Notes: generated by a model not told the origin, from the sequence alone. Counted from the first letter of the stretch, positions 15,645 to 25,349 are shown. The stretch: 64,000 nucleotides of DNA from Bacteroidales bacterium (GCA_013141385.1 JABFRB010000002.1:310001-374000), one strand, 5' to 3'. Numbers and translations are program-made.

Positions 15645-17240
15645 ATGGTATTAAAAATTTCAACTATTCTATTTCTGTTCATCGGTGGTGCTATACCAAC
15701 GAGAAACATGGCACAGACGTTTTCAAATCAAAGTTCACCTTTTGGGATAACTACGCTTTCCACAACAAGTAATACAATAAGTTTTGCAAATGAGGTTGGT
15801 GCTAAGTCAGTTCGACTAGCAGGTCCGCAGGCAATTGTATGGGATCGGGTAAAATCTCAAGGATGGAGTGAAAACGATAAAATAATAAATGATTTGTACA
15901 ATAGCGGTTTTGAAATCTCAGTTGTTGTTCTTGGAGGAAACCCTGTTGCATCAGGAAATCTCGATGAATATTCAAAGTTCATAAGCGAGATGGCAGAACG
16001 ATATAATGGTGACGGTATTAATGATGCTTCCGGAAGTCCTATAGTCACTTATTTTGAAATTGACAATGAACCTGATCTTTATGAGCCTAACGAAAATTCT
16101 GACTGGCACGGAAATTTAAGCGAGACAAAAGATTATGCCTTGGTGCTTAAAACTGCATACGAAGCCATTAAATCAACAAGCCCTAATGCAAAAGTTGCCA
16201 TTGCGGGGGAAGCTTTTGCAGCACAAAACAGCAAGGTATATTATGATTCAATATTGACAGAACTTGATAAGCTAAAAACGAATGGAGATGATAGATATTT
16301 TGATGTATATAACTTTCACTATTACGGATTTTATTATGAATACCTTGCCAACCAGATAAGCGATGTAAAATCACTTTTATCAAAACATGGTTGTTCTAAT
16401 GTCGAGATAATAGTTACTGAAACAGCAACATATTCAGGAACGTCAATGTTTGGAGGAATATCGAATAATATGCCTTATCAATCAGAAGAACAACAAGCAG
16501 AAAGCCTAGTCAAAAGATATGTTTACTCAAAAGCTAATGGAATAGATAAAATATATTGGTATATGCAACACGCCGAAAATGGGCTCTCTTCATCGAGTGG
16601 TAGCAAACTTCTTGCATATTATTCATTTAAGAAGATGACAGATATTCTTGAAGGAAGTGAATGGACTAACATTGTAAAAATCCGAGAGGATACGGTCAAT
16701 AATATTTTCATCTACAAATTCACAAAGAATGGCAACCCGATTTATGCTGCATGGTGGGATTACTTTAATAGTATAGGATATAATTCAGGGGATAGTATGG
16801 TGGTAACTATCAGCGGACTTTCTTCAATTGCGGTAATGGTTATTCAGGCCGTTCCTAAATACACTTCGGGTATCAATATTACTGATTACAATGCGGCTTT
16901 TGTGAAAAATACTGAGAATGTTCAAAATAGCAGTGTAACATTTTACATCAAAGAAAAACCTGTCTTTGTAGAGGAATTAAATACAACTTCAATTGATGAA
17001 ATGAAAGGTGGCAATTCGGTTAAAGTTTATCCCAATCCTTCTAACTCCACTATCAACTTGCAGCTGCCAGAAAACAATTGCCAAATAAAAATTTTTGATG
17101 TGATGGGAAATCTCGTCTTTGAAAAAACGTTACACTCTAAACAGGAAACCTTAACCTTGAACCTGCCAAAAGGCATGTATTTTTGCCAGATAATAAACGA
17201 ACAAAAAATTATTTCAGTTAAAAAAATTATAATCCAATAA
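15645..17240 (+). CDS. T9SS-exported glycoside-hydrolase-like (clan GH-A fold) protein, copy 1
   Basis: A 531-residue secreted protein. A signal peptide (residues 1-24, ending near MAQ) is followed by a TIM-barrel domain with features of clan GH-A glycosidases: a DNEPD motif near residue 139 for the acid/base Glu and VTETAT near 257 for the nucleophile. The last 80 residues form a type A type IX secretion sorting domain (KVYPNPSNSTINLQLP, IFDVMGNLVFEKTL, ending in KKIIIQ), so the protein should be exported through the outer membrane and anchored or released. Substrate and CAZy family cannot be told from sequence alone. It is followed 2 bp later by a paralogue, so the two are co-transcribed. 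Confidence 0.82.
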   Translation: MVLKISTILFLFIGGAIPTRNMAQTFSNQSSPFGITTLSTTSNTISFANEVGAKSVRLAGPQAIVWDRVKSQGWSENDKIINDLYNSGFEISVVVLGGNPVASGNLDEYSKFISEMAERYNGDGINDASGSPIVTYFEIDNEPDLYEPNENSDWHGNLSETKDYALVLKTAYEAIKSTSPNAKVAIAGEAFAAQNSKVYYDSILTELDKLKTNGDDRYFDVYNFHYYGFYYEYLANQISDVKSLLSKHGCSNVEIIVTETATYSGTSMFGGISNNMPYQSEEQQAESLVKRYVYSKANGIDKIYWYMQHAENGLSSSSGSKLLAYYSFKKMTDILEGSEWTNIVKIREDTVNNIFIYKFTKNGNPIYAAWWDYFNSIGYNSGDSMVVTISGLSSIAVMVIQAVPKYTSGINITDYNAAFVKNTENVQNSSVTFYIKEKPVFVEELNTTSIDEMKGGNSVKVYPNPSNSTINLQLPENNCQIKIFDVMGNLVFEKTLHSKQETLTLNLPKGMYFCQIINEQKIISVKKIIIQ

Positions 17241-17242
17241 AA

Positions 17243-18928
17243 ATGAAATTTTTTTTAACTACAATTTTTATCATTCTACTTTCAGCGAATCTAAGAAGCC
17301 AAAACACAAACGCAGATTCACCGTTTGGAATGGATCCTGCACAAATAGTTAAGACCGGTTATTTTCAGTCACATTTTGCTGATGCGCAAACGTTGGGTGT
17401 CAAGTGGAACAGGCCGTCTCGATTTCTTTTTTGGAGCGAAGTTCAACCTAACTTAAATACATCAACTCTCATTTTTGGCTTTTATGACACTTACTTTGGT
17501 GAAGTTCCAATTGGCATAAATATAGTTGCAAATGTTGCGCCAGCACCAAACCCGGTAACAAATTATACTCTACCAAATTCGTATCTACCGATCGATACAG
17601 TGAAGTATATAGCTTTTGTGAAAGCTGCTGTTGAACGATATGACGGAGATGGTGTAAATGATATGCCCCAATTGAGCAACCCCATTTTATATTGGCAGGT
17701 TGGTAACGAACCAAATTGCATAGTGAAACAAGATTTTGCAAAACTTCAGAAGATGACCTATAAAGCAATTAAAGAGGTTTGTCCACAATGCAAGATTCTT
17801 ATAGGGGGGACTGCCCAGCCGATTCATTCGGGACAAGGATTTACTACAAACAAAGATGATTACATCACAGGATTCAGCAACACTTATAAACCTATACTGC
17901 AAGAGTTAAACGGTGGCGGATTTGATATTTTTGACTTTCATTGGTATGGAAATGCAACGGGTGACTACAAATTAATTCAACCGGTTTATGAACATCTGAA
18001 ATTAATTTTAGATTCGTTTAATTTCAATAATATTCCGATTTGGATTACAGAAATGGGCTCTTACAGCGGTTTTCCTGCAAGTGAAGCAGGAACTCCGTAT
18101 TCGTATCAAACTGAATTGCAACAAGCAAGTGATTACCTAAAGCGGTTCGTTTTTTCGCTATCGATAGGCGTTAAGAAAGTATTTCCCGCCTTTGGACTGA
18201 TGGAAGGACTCACGAATACGGATGGATATTTTGACCATACAGGCTTTATCTATGACGGTGTTGGAAGTAATGATCTTGGGCTGGGTGAGAAAAAACTCTC
18301 ATATTACACCTACAAAAAGATGGTTGAAATTTTGGAAGGAAGCAATTGGTCTAACATTGTAACTGTTCAGAATGATACTGTTAATAATGTTTTCGTCTAC
18401 AAATTTACAAAGAATGGTAACCCGATTTATGTTGCATGGTGGGATTATTTTAGTAATAAAGGATATAATCCTGGTGATAGCATTAAAATAACAATTAATG
18501 GACTTTCATCAACTGCAAAAAAATCCATAACTCAAGCAATTCCTAATGATACTTCGGGGATAAGCATTACGAATTACAACACAGCTTTTAAAATTGATAC
18601 TGTAAGTGTTCAAGGGAACAGCGTATCATTTTATCTTAAAGAAAGACCCCTTTTTGTGGAAGAATTAAATACAACTTCAGCTGATGAAACAAAAGGTGAT
18701 AATGGGGTTAAAGTTTATCCCAATCCTTCAAACTCCACTTTCAACTTTCAGTTGCCCGAAAGCAATTGCCAAATAAAAATTTCTGATGTGATGGGAAATC
18801 TCATTTTTGAGAAAACTCTATCCTCTAAACAGGAAACCTTGAATCTGAATTTAACGGGAGGGATATATTTATATCAAATAAGAAATGAACAACAGGTAAT
18901 TGGAAATGGGAAACTCATAATTCAATGA
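17243..18928 (+). CDS. T9SS-exported glycoside-hydrolase-like protein, copy 2
   Basis: A 561-residue paralogue of the preceding gene. Signal peptide (residues 1-19, LRSQ), TIM-barrel domain with VGNEPN near 153 and WITEMGSYSG near 268 as probable acid/base and nucleophile sites, then a beta-sandwich-like region and a type A T9SS sorting domain (KVYPNPSNSTFNFQLP, ending in GKLIIQ). From about the EGSxWxNIV motif onward the two copies are very similar, including long shared DNA stretches, while the N-terminal catalytic halves differ much more. That pattern fits duplication with divergence of substrate range, or conversion of the 3' halves. Both end in the same sorting module, so both are expected at the cell surface. 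Confidence 0.82.
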   Translation: MKFFLTTIFIILLSANLRSQNTNADSPFGMDPAQIVKTGYFQSHFADAQTLGVKWNRPSRFLFWSEVQPNLNTSTLIFGFYDTYFGEVPIGINIVANVAPAPNPVTNYTLPNSYLPIDTVKYIAFVKAAVERYDGDGVNDMPQLSNPILYWQVGNEPNCIVKQDFAKLQKMTYKAIKEVCPQCKILIGGTAQPIHSGQGFTTNKDDYITGFSNTYKPILQELNGGGFDIFDFHWYGNATGDYKLIQPVYEHLKLILDSFNFNNIPIWITEMGSYSGFPASEAGTPYSYQTELQQASDYLKRFVFSLSIGVKKVFPAFGLMEGLTNTDGYFDHTGFIYDGVGSNDLGLGEKKLSYYTYKKMVEILEGSNWSNIVTVQNDTVNNVFVYKFTKNGNPIYVAWWDYFSNKGYNPGDSIKITINGLSSTAKKSITQAIPNDTSGISITNYNTAFKIDTVSVQGNSVSFYLKERPLFVEELNTTSADETKGDNGVKVYPNPSNSTFNFQLPESNCQIKISDVMGNLIFEKTLSSKQETLNLNLTGGIYLYQIRNEQQVIGNGKLIIQ

Positions 18929-19073
18929 CCTTTTGAATTCTAATGCTTTTTTCAATCCCCTGAAAAATATAAAATTCTTTATAGAGAATTTAAAATTGAT
19001 GCCTCTAGTAAACTTGCAAATTCGTATTGCGTATGAAAACAGATCCTCTTAAATCGATGCAAAGACCTTATAA

Positions 19074-19904
19074 TTAGAAAGAAGTATCTGTTCCATTTCC
19101 CTTTCCAATATTATAAACATGCTTTCTTACCCTCTGCGCCCAATCCCAGTGCGATAATGAAGAATCGAATTTTTGGTATGGAATAGGTTTACCAATCCTA
19201 AGACGGATTGTTTGATTTTGCTTCAAAAGCATTTCGCGGGGTAGTAGTATTAGCTCAAAGTTTAGTTTAATTCTCAACATCGTCCTGAATAAGCCAATAG
19301 AGTAGAAAAGACGTGAGTTTCGACCATAGAAATGTATGGGAACAATATCCCTTTTCTTGGAAATAGCTTTTGTCACCATGCTTTTTTGCCACTTGCAATC
19401 CTGTACCTTCCAGCTATAAACTCTCGAAACTTCGCCTGCAGGGAAGTGGGTGATTGGGGTATCGGAATCAAACACCTCTTCAAGTGCATTTATGTATTCC
19501 TTCGAGTTTTGTCCGAATGAGTTAACTGCTGCAATTACAGGTCTTAGATGTGGAATGTACATAAAAGCGTCATTCCCAATTGCTTTAAGCGTTCCGTATT
19601 TTTCTCCTATCGTATTGGTGAGAACAAGTCCGTCTATTATCCCAAAAGGATGATTTGCAACAAAAAAGCATCGTCCATTTTCAGGTAAATTCTCTTTCCC
19701 TTCAATTACTACAGTTAAATTGTAATCTTTAATTATGCTTGAAAGGAATTTTACTCCAATGCTTTCAGCATTCCTTGTTAAAATATCATTGATTTCTTCC
19801 TGTTTGGTAATTTTAATTAACAGCTTAACTACAAATTTTGGTAATTTTTTCAGAAGGCCGAAATTACTATTTTTTATAACACTTTCTAGATCTAAATACT
19901 TCAT
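19074..19904 (-). CDS. lysophospholipid acyltransferase (PlsC-like) family protein
   Basis: A 276-residue acyltransferase of the PlsC/LPLAT superfamily. The catalytic block is NHPFGIIDG at residues 84-92, with His85 and Asp91 separated by five residues as in the NHPFGG(L/I)DG subgroup common in Bacteroidota, rather than the classical H-x4-D. A second block, FPAGEVSR, matches the phosphate-binding region. There is no obvious membrane segment, but the N-terminus is amphipathic. It should acylate a lysolipid or aminolipid (ornithine-lipid-type acylation is possible in this subgroup). No GNAT partner is next to it. It is transcribed alone, divergently from the TPR/SPOR gene. Confidence 0.85.
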   Translation of the reverse strand: MKYLDLESVIKNSNFGLLKKLPKFVVKLLIKITKQEEINDILTRNAESIGVKFLSSIIKDYNLTVVIEGKENLPENGRCFFVANHPFGIIDGLVLTNTIGEKYGTLKAIGNDAFMYIPHLRPVIAAVNSFGQNSKEYINALEEVFDSDTPITHFPAGEVSRVYSWKVQDCKWQKSMVTKAISKKRDIVPIHFYGRNSRLFYSIGLFRTMLRIKLNFELILLPREMLLKQNQTIRLRIGKPIPYQKFDSSLSHWDWAQRVRKHVYNIGKGNGTDTSF

Positions 19905-19954
19905 GTTTAGTTGGTTTTTAACATAGTTGGTTTTCGTTGCATTACTTATTTTTT

Positions 19955-19962
19955 CAAATATA
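19955..19962 (-). promoter_or_regulatory. candidate -7 element for acyltransferase gene
   Basis: The minus strand reads TATATTTG, a full TAnnTTTG match, about 50 bases before the start codon. No convincing -33 TTTG lies at the ideal distance. Confidence 0.45.
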
Positions 19963-20103
19963 ATACTTCCAAAGAGATTTTATCAATAGTTGTAATTCAG
20001 TCCTGCCTCAAAATTACAACTAGGTGATTTATTAACAATTATCTATTTACCCCAAATAATGTATTATTTTTACAGGATAAATCATTTAACCAAGCCATTA
20101 TTC

Positions 20104-22935
20104 ATGAATATTTGTCGTTGGTTTTCTACTACTGCCCTATTATTTTCTGCTTCAACATGTATTGCTCAGGAAGTATATCAAGTTGAGGCAAAATCAGATA
20201 CCCGTAAATTGGCCGATTCGCTTTTTAATAATGGTAGCTATCAACAAGCCACTCCTGTTTTTCAGGAGTTACGAGATAGATACCCTCAGGACACCTACTA
20301 TAATTACGCTCTTGGAATTTGTATTCTAAATTCAACCCATAACGCAGAAGCTGCAATTCCATACCTTTCAAAAGCTTCTGCAGGAGAAACTCCTAGCAAA
20401 GTTTACTATTACCTTGCAGAAGCATATCGCAAAACGTACCGTTTTGATCAAGCCATAGATTATTATCGACGATTTACCATAAACGGAGGATCTAAGGATA
20501 TTAAAACAAGTGAAATTGAAAGGACAGTGAATCTTTGCGAGAATGGTAATTCACTCTTAAAATACATCTATTCACCTCAAATTATTGATAAAAAAAGAGT
20601 TTCAATAAAAGATTTTTACACCTATTACTCATTGGGTTCTGTCGCAGGTTCTTTTATTAATAAACCAGATGATTTAAAAACCCCTGTAGATCAAAAACAA
20701 AACGATAACTCAATAATCTTTTACCCCAAAAATTCCAAGTCGGGTGACTATATTTATTACTCAAGTTTTGGAAAAAGCACAATTTACGGGAGGGATATCT
20801 ACCGTATAAAACGATTAGAGGATGGGTATTGGAGTAAACCTGAAAATCTTGGTGAAGTAATTAATACCCCCGAGGATGAGGATTATCCATATATGTCCTC
20901 CGATGGTGTAACCTTATATTTTGCGTCAAAAGGTCATTATAGTATGGGTGGATACGATATTTACCGTAGCGTATTTGATGTAAATGCAAAAAAATGGAGC
21001 ACCCCCGAAAATATTGGATTTCCGTTCACCTCCCCTTATGATGATTACCTGTATCTTACTGATGAAAATGATAGTTTGGCTTGCTTTTCAACAAACCGAA
21101 GTTGTGAAGGCGATAGCGTTGATGTTGTAATGTATAAAGTCGAAAATAACCCAATTCGAAGATCTTTCACATCTGTTGAAGAGGTTCATGGCATTGCAAT
21201 GCTGAAAACCAAAAAGGATAAAGTGGTTAAAAACATTAATATTGAAAATGAACCTCAGGATAGGGAGAAACTCCCGATATTAGTCAACAAACCTAAGTCA
21301 AAAACAGCCTCATTTAATGCTGTTGAAAATGACCCAGAATATATTCGTGTGATTACAAATGGCTTCAGTAAGCAGAAAGAGACCGATTCATTAAGGATTA
21401 GGCTAGAAAAACTACGAGGAAGATTCGACTATATTACTACTGCTGAAGAGCGAAAGTCCCTTGAATCGAAAGTTGTAAAGGTTGAGAATGCTTTACTCTC
21501 AGCTCAAGGCGAAGCTGATAAGATGTTTGCCCGTGCCAGCGAAATAGAACAGGAGTACCTTACAGGGAAGAGAAAACCAGAAGGAAAAATTAATACCTCA
21601 TTTACAACAGATAACCCTGATTACCTCTATCAGGCACAATTTGCTCCAACAGTATTTCGTAGCGATGAGATTAACAAACTTGCTCAGATTGAAAAATTAC
21701 AAAATCAGATAAATGCTGCAAGAGAAGAGGTTGTTACCGCCAAGGCAAAGTATGATGGATGCGTTTCCTATTCATCAAAAGATTGCAAGGCATTGAATGT
21801 TGAGATGTCTAAAAAAATGAATACCTATAATGGCTTAATAGTCAAATGGGTTGAAGTGAAATATAAAATCTATTCCGATTGTGTATTGGTTGCAATAGTT
21901 AAAAGCGGGAATAACAATAGCGAGGAGGCAAAAGCAGAAATCGATAGAGCAAACTCGCATTTTAGGGCGGCATTGGCAATTAAGAACAACCTTAGCGATG
22001 AGGGAAGAACCGAAAGTCTTTACGAATCATCTCTTTTAAATGAGTTGGGGATTATAAGACTTGAGATTGCTTTTGCTAGAACATGGGGGATGAACCTTTT
22101 TGAGCAACAGGCTACTAGTAAGGCCATTAGACTTGAAAAAATAGCTTTTGGAAATCCATTAGTACCAGTGATAAATAAGACCAATAAAGAGGAGATAGAC
22201 GTAAAAGTTGAAGTAAAGCAAGATATTGGGATTACTAAAGTTGAACCTACCAAAACCGATAGTGAACCAATTCTTATTAAGAAGGATGAGCCAATTACAT
22301 TTCAGGTGGTAGATCAAACCCCGTATGATGCTCAAAACCCAATACCGGTTAATGAATCATACCCAACAGGGGTAATCTATAAAATTCAACTTGGTGCGTA
22401 CAGCAAACCCTTGGAAATAGTCTCTTTTAAAGGAATGATTCCTGTATCTATTGAAAAGGTGAATGGTACAAAGGTTTCAAAGTATTTTGTTGGGAAATTC
22501 TTTAAACTTACGGATGCAGAAAAATCGCTTCCAATTGTTCGGTCGAAAGGCTTTAAGGATGCATTTATTGTTGCTTGGCTTAATGGTAAATTGCTTCCAT
22601 TAACAAGAGCCCAAACCATGGAGAGCAATCAAACAGAAGAGGTAAGACTTAAACCTAAAAATCAAAACAACTCAGATTCAACATCAATTATAGGAAAAAT
22701 CTATATTGTTCAAATAGGTAAATATTCAAATAAATTGCCCGATGATATCTACCAAACAGTAAAAGCAATGACTTCCGGGAAGGATATTGTTCGTAAATCC
22801 AATGAACAGGGACAAATGGTTTATTCTATTGGAAATTACGCTACTTTGGAAGAGGCAACCAGAATAAAAGATAATCTTATTGCCAGTGGAATATCAAGCG
22901 CCATTGTAATTTGTATTGAAATTGAAAAAAAGTAG
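20104..22935 (+). CDS. TPR / PD40 / SPOR-like envelope protein
   Basis: About 943 residues with a clean signal peptide if translation starts at the second ATG (20104); an earlier in-frame ATG at 20059 would add 15 residues in front of the signal. After the signal come TPR helices (FNNGSYQQATPVFQELR, YNYALGICIL), then a PD40/WD40-like part (SSFGKSTIYGRDIYRI, DYPYMSSDGVTLYFASKG), a long charged coiled-coil region, and two C-terminal SPOR-like modules (YKIQLGAYSKP and YIVQIGKYSNK). The TPR-PD40 start resembles PorE-type proteins of the type IX secretion apparatus, but those end in an OmpA peptidoglycan-binding domain. Here two SPOR-like modules occupy that place, which again suggests peptidoglycan binding (inference). 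Confidence 0.8.
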   Translation: MNICRWFSTTALLFSASTCIAQEVYQVEAKSDTRKLADSLFNNGSYQQATPVFQELRDRYPQDTYYNYALGICILNSTHNAEAAIPYLSKASAGETPSKVYYYLAEAYRKTYRFDQAIDYYRRFTINGGSKDIKTSEIERTVNLCENGNSLLKYIYSPQIIDKKRVSIKDFYTYYSLGSVAGSFINKPDDLKTPVDQKQNDNSIIFYPKNSKSGDYIYYSSFGKSTIYGRDIYRIKRLEDGYWSKPENLGEVINTPEDEDYPYMSSDGVTLYFASKGHYSMGGYDIYRSVFDVNAKKWSTPENIGFPFTSPYDDYLYLTDENDSLACFSTNRSCEGDSVDVVMYKVENNPIRRSFTSVEEVHGIAMLKTKKDKVVKNINIENEPQDREKLPILVNKPKSKTASFNAVENDPEYIRVITNGFSKQKETDSLRIRLEKLRGRFDYITTAEERKSLESKVVKVENALLSAQGEADKMFARASEIEQEYLTGKRKPEGKINTSFTTDNPDYLYQAQFAPTVFRSDEINKLAQIEKLQNQINAAREEVVTAKAKYDGCVSYSSKDCKALNVEMSKKMNTYNGLIVKWVEVKYKIYSDCVLVAIVKSGNNNSEEAKAEIDRANSHFRAALAIKNNLSDEGRTESLYESSLLNELGIIRLEIAFARTWGMNLFEQQATSKAIRLEKIAFGNPLVPVINKTNKEEIDVKVEVKQDIGITKVEPTKTDSEPILIKKDEPITFQVVDQTPYDAQNPIPVNESYPTGVIYKIQLGAYSKPLEIVSFKGMIPVSIEKVNGTKVSKYFVGKFFKLTDAEKSLPIVRSKGFKDAFIVAWLNGKLLPLTRAQTMESNQTEEVRLKPKNQNNSDSTSIIGKIYIVQIGKYSNKLPDDIYQTVKAMTSGKDIVRKSNEQGQMVYSIGNYATLEEATRIKDNLIASGISSAIVICIEIEKK

Positions 22936-22936
22936 T

Positions 22937-22944
22937 TATATTTG
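22937..22944 (+). promoter_or_regulatory. candidate -7 element for clpS
   Basis: TATATTTG sits 19 bases before the preferred clpS start and just after the preceding stop codon. A TTTG lies 23 bases upstream, slightly further than the usual spacing. Confidence 0.45.
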
Positions 22945-22962
22945 TTCATAAATCTATTGATT

Positions 22963-23250
22963 ATGAGGTCTGAACCTGAAAATGTTCCATCAGAGAATGT
23001 TCAAGAGAAATACAAATTGATGAACGAATACTATTTGGTTCTTTTTAACGATGAAATCAATAAGTATGAGTTTGTTGTTGATTGCCTTATTGATATCTGT
23101 AGGCACGATCCAATTCAAGCCGAGCAGTGCACATTAATTGCTCATCATAAGGGCAAATGTGATATTAAAAATGGTTCTTGGCCACTTCTTGAGGAGATGA
23201 AGAGTGCGTTTGACCAAAAAGGCTTAAGTACTATTATTTGTAAGAATTAG
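22963..23250 (+). CDS. clpS: ATP-dependent Clp protease adaptor ClpS
   Basis: A 95-residue adaptor that delivers N-degron substrates to ClpA-type unfoldases. The family core is clear: YYLVLFNDEINKYEFVVDCL, followed by the helix ending in CRHDPIQAEQCTLIAHHKGK and the closing strand KGLSTIICKN. The Asn-Asp pair of the N-degron pocket is present in FNDE. A TTG at 22942 opens the same frame earlier but overlaps the candidate promoter, so the ATG at 22963 is chosen. A hairpin with a T tract follows, so it is probably a single-gene unit. Confidence 0.9.
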   Translation: MRSEPENVPSENVQEKYKLMNEYYLVLFNDEINKYEFVVDCLIDICRHDPIQAEQCTLIAHHKGKCDIKNGSWPLLEEMKSAFDQKGLSTIICKN

Positions 23251-23286
23251 TATAAATCATTCTGTATTATTAGTTATTTTAATAGG

Positions 23287-23312
23287 GGAGATAATTATAT
23301 CTCCTTTTTTTT
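23287..23312 (+). terminator. rho-independent terminator after clpS
   Basis: GGAGATA and TATCTCC pair around ATTA and are followed by eight T residues. Confidence 0.75.
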
Positions 23313-23342
23313 GAAATTAAAGTTCTAAAAGAGGTTTATTTT

Positions 23343-23373
23343 TTTGGTAAATTGAATTGATTTTATACTTTTG
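23343..23373 (+). promoter_or_regulatory. Bacteroidota housekeeping promoter of the tRNA operon
   Basis: TTTG (23343-23346) and TACTTTTG (23366-23373) are separated by exactly 19 bases, a perfect match to the Bacteroidota primary sigma factor consensus. Transcription would begin near 23380, about 110 bases before the first tRNA. Confidence 0.8.
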
Positions 23374-23489
23374 TGCCACTTCTTTTAAAAACAGACAGAG
23401 ATTATTGATTCAAAGAAAAATCGGATAAAGAAGAAAAGTTCTTTTTAAGTTTTGAAAAATAGCATTAACAATAATTTCAGAACCCATTT

Positions 23490-23581
<92 letters not shown>

Positions 23582-23591
23582 TTAGATATTT

Positions 23592-23666
23592 CGGGGTGTA
23601 GCGCAGCCCGGTTAGCGCATCTGGTTTGGGACCAGAGGGTCGTGTGTTCGAATCACACCACCCCGA
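23592..23666 (+). tRNA. tRNA-Pro (anticodon TGG)
   Basis: Acceptor CGGGGTG pairs with CACCCCG; the anticodon stem CTGGT/ACCAG holds loop TTTGGGA with anticodon TGG; the T arm is GTGTG-TTCGAAT-CACAC; the discriminator is A. CCA is not encoded, unlike in the neighbouring tRNA-Ser. Confidence 0.96.
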
Positions 23667-23673
23667 CAAAATG

Positions 23674-23705
23674 AAGGGAACATCGCAAGGTGTTCCCTTT
23701 TTTAT
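23674..23705 (+). terminator. rho-independent terminator of the tRNA operon
   Basis: AAGGGAACA and TGTTCCCTT form a nine-base-pair stem with an eight-base loop, followed by a T run. It lies eight bases after tRNA-Pro. Confidence 0.85.
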
Positions 23706-23795
23706 TGATAATATCTAGTATCAAAATTTGAATTGGATATAGCCCTGTAAATCCTTAATTTTACCCAGTTTAACTCTCTAATAAAAGCTGAAAAG

Positions 23796-24254
23796 TTGAA
23801 TTTAGCATCTAATAAATTTAAACCTTCTGTCAAAAAACCATCCCTATTATTACTATCAGGGGCAATGTGGTTTGCTGTAGGTATAATGCTGAATATATAC
23901 GCATATCATTGGCTCATTGCATATAGAAGTAATAATGCGTATTTATTTGCAAGCATTGGTTTTGTTGCTGCGTTGGTAATTCATCATTTTGGATTTCTTA
24001 AACTCGCTGATAAAAACCTTGGAAGAATATCCTATATGAAGGATAATCCCTGCGTATTTTCATTTATGTCGTGGAAAAGTTATATAATCGTATTCGTTAT
24101 GATATCCATGGGAATAGCCCTTCGTCACTCCTCAATACCCAAACAGTATTTGTCTGTGTTATACATTGGTATTGGGCTAGCGTTAATCCTTTCAAGCATT
24201 CGCTATTTTAGAGTTCTCTTTCTTGAAATGCAAAAGAAAGAGAATGAATTATAG
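23796..24254 (+). CDS. small four-helix integral membrane protein, unknown function
   Basis: About 152 residues with four hydrophobic segments (around LLLLSGAMWFAVGIMLNIYAY, YLFASIGFVAALVIHHFGFL, YIIVFVMISMGIALRH and VLYIGIGLALILSSIRYF) and a short basic tail. Similar conserved hypothetical membrane proteins occur in Bacteroidota; no domain of known function is recognised. The chosen start is a TTG, because the next ATG (23865) would cut into the first membrane segment. The gene converges on ribD and their 3' ends overlap by six bases. Confidence 0.7.
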   Translation: MNLASNKFKPSVKKPSLLLLSGAMWFAVGIMLNIYAYHWLIAYRSNNAYLFASIGFVAALVIHHFGFLKLADKNLGRISYMKDNPCVFSFMSWKSYIIVFVMISMGIALRHSSIPKQYLSVLYIGIGLALILSSIRYFRVLFLEMQKKENEL

Positions 24255-25349
24255 AACTGAAGGTAGAGCTTGTTTATTCCTATATGTGAATAGTTTACTA
24301 CTTCCTAATTCATCATAGGAGTATAGTTCTCGAGCAAATGAAGGTGCTTTAACCCCATCATAGAAAAATTGATTTCCAACAAACACCCTTGCTTCATCCC
24401 ATAAATTTTTCTGAACAAAACTATTTATAATAACAGCCCCTCCCTCAATCATTACTGAGTATATATTTCTATCATACAACTCTTTTAACAGTTGCATCTC
24501 CATACCCTTGGCAAAATCAATGGTAATTATTTCAAGGTTTGGAATGGCTGCAAATTGAGTTTTTCTAACAGATGCAGCAGCATTATTACCAATAAAAAGT
24601 AAAGTGGGAATTGAGCCATCGAATACATTCGCTTCAATAGGTAAGCGAAGTTTACGATCAATTATTACACGTGTTGGTGTGCGTCCACTCCAATCGCGAA
24701 CATTTAACTTTGGATTATCCTTTTCAACAGTTTTAGTTCCAATTAGAATAGCTTGTTCCTCACTTCTCCAACGATGAACAATTGAACGAGATAGTTCATT
24801 GGTTATCCAAATTGGTGCAATTGGATCGGTGGAATTCCTTACAGCATCAATAAAACCATCGATAGTTTGAGCCCATTTTAGTATAATATAGGGACGTTTT
24901 TTAGTATGATATGTAAAAAACCTACGATTTAAATCTATGGCTTCATCTTCCAAAATGCCAACAACTACATCACATCCTGCTTTTCGGAGAATTTCAATTC
25001 CTCTCCCTGAAACTTTTGGATTCAAATCCATAGCTGCTATAACAATACGAGGAATCTGCATGGCAAGTATTGTGTCGGTACACGGAGGTGTTTTCCCAAA
25101 ATGTGAGCACGGTTCTAGTGATAAATATAGCGTCGATTTGCTTAGCAAGGATTTATCCCTAACTGAATTAATTGCATTAATTTCTGCATGTGAATCGCCA
25201 TGTTTGATATGATAACCTTCACCAATGATTATATTATTATGGACTATCACTGCACCAACCATTGGGTTGGGTGCAACATTTCCTTGACCATTAAGTGCAA
25301 GTTCAAGGCAGCGTGCCATATACATCCTATCAATGTTCTGGGTATCCAT
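24249..25349 (-). CDS. ribD: bifunctional riboflavin biosynthesis deaminase/reductase RibD
   Basis: A 366-residue enzyme of riboflavin synthesis that deaminates the pyrimidine ring of the GTP-cyclohydrolase II product and then reduces the ribosyl side chain with NADPH. The N-terminal deaminase domain has the zinc motif HAEINAI with SLEPCSHFGKTPPCTD. The C-terminal reductase domain starts at PYIILKWAQTIDGFID and includes RSIVHRWRSEEQAILIGTKT and an MIEGGAVIINSF strand near the end. Length and order match the family. It is alone on the minus strand, back to back with prmC, and not beside other rib genes in this window. Confidence 0.95.
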   Translation of the reverse strand: MDTQNIDRMYMARCLELALNGQGNVAPNPMVGAVIVHNNIIIGEGYHIKHGDSHAEINAINSVRDKSLLSKSTLYLSLEPCSHFGKTPPCTDTILAMQIPRIVIAAMDLNPKVSGRGIEILRKAGCDVVVGILEDEAIDLNRRFFTYHTKKRPYIILKWAQTIDGFIDAVRNSTDPIAPIWITNELSRSIVHRWRSEEQAILIGTKTVEKDNPKLNVRDWSGRTPTRVIIDRKLRLPIEANVFDGSIPTLLFIGNNAAASVRKTQFAAIPNLEIITIDFAKGMEMQLLKELYDRNIYSVMIEGGAVIINSFVQKNLWDEARVFVGNQFFYDGVKAPSFARELYSYDELGSSKLFTYRNKQALPSVL

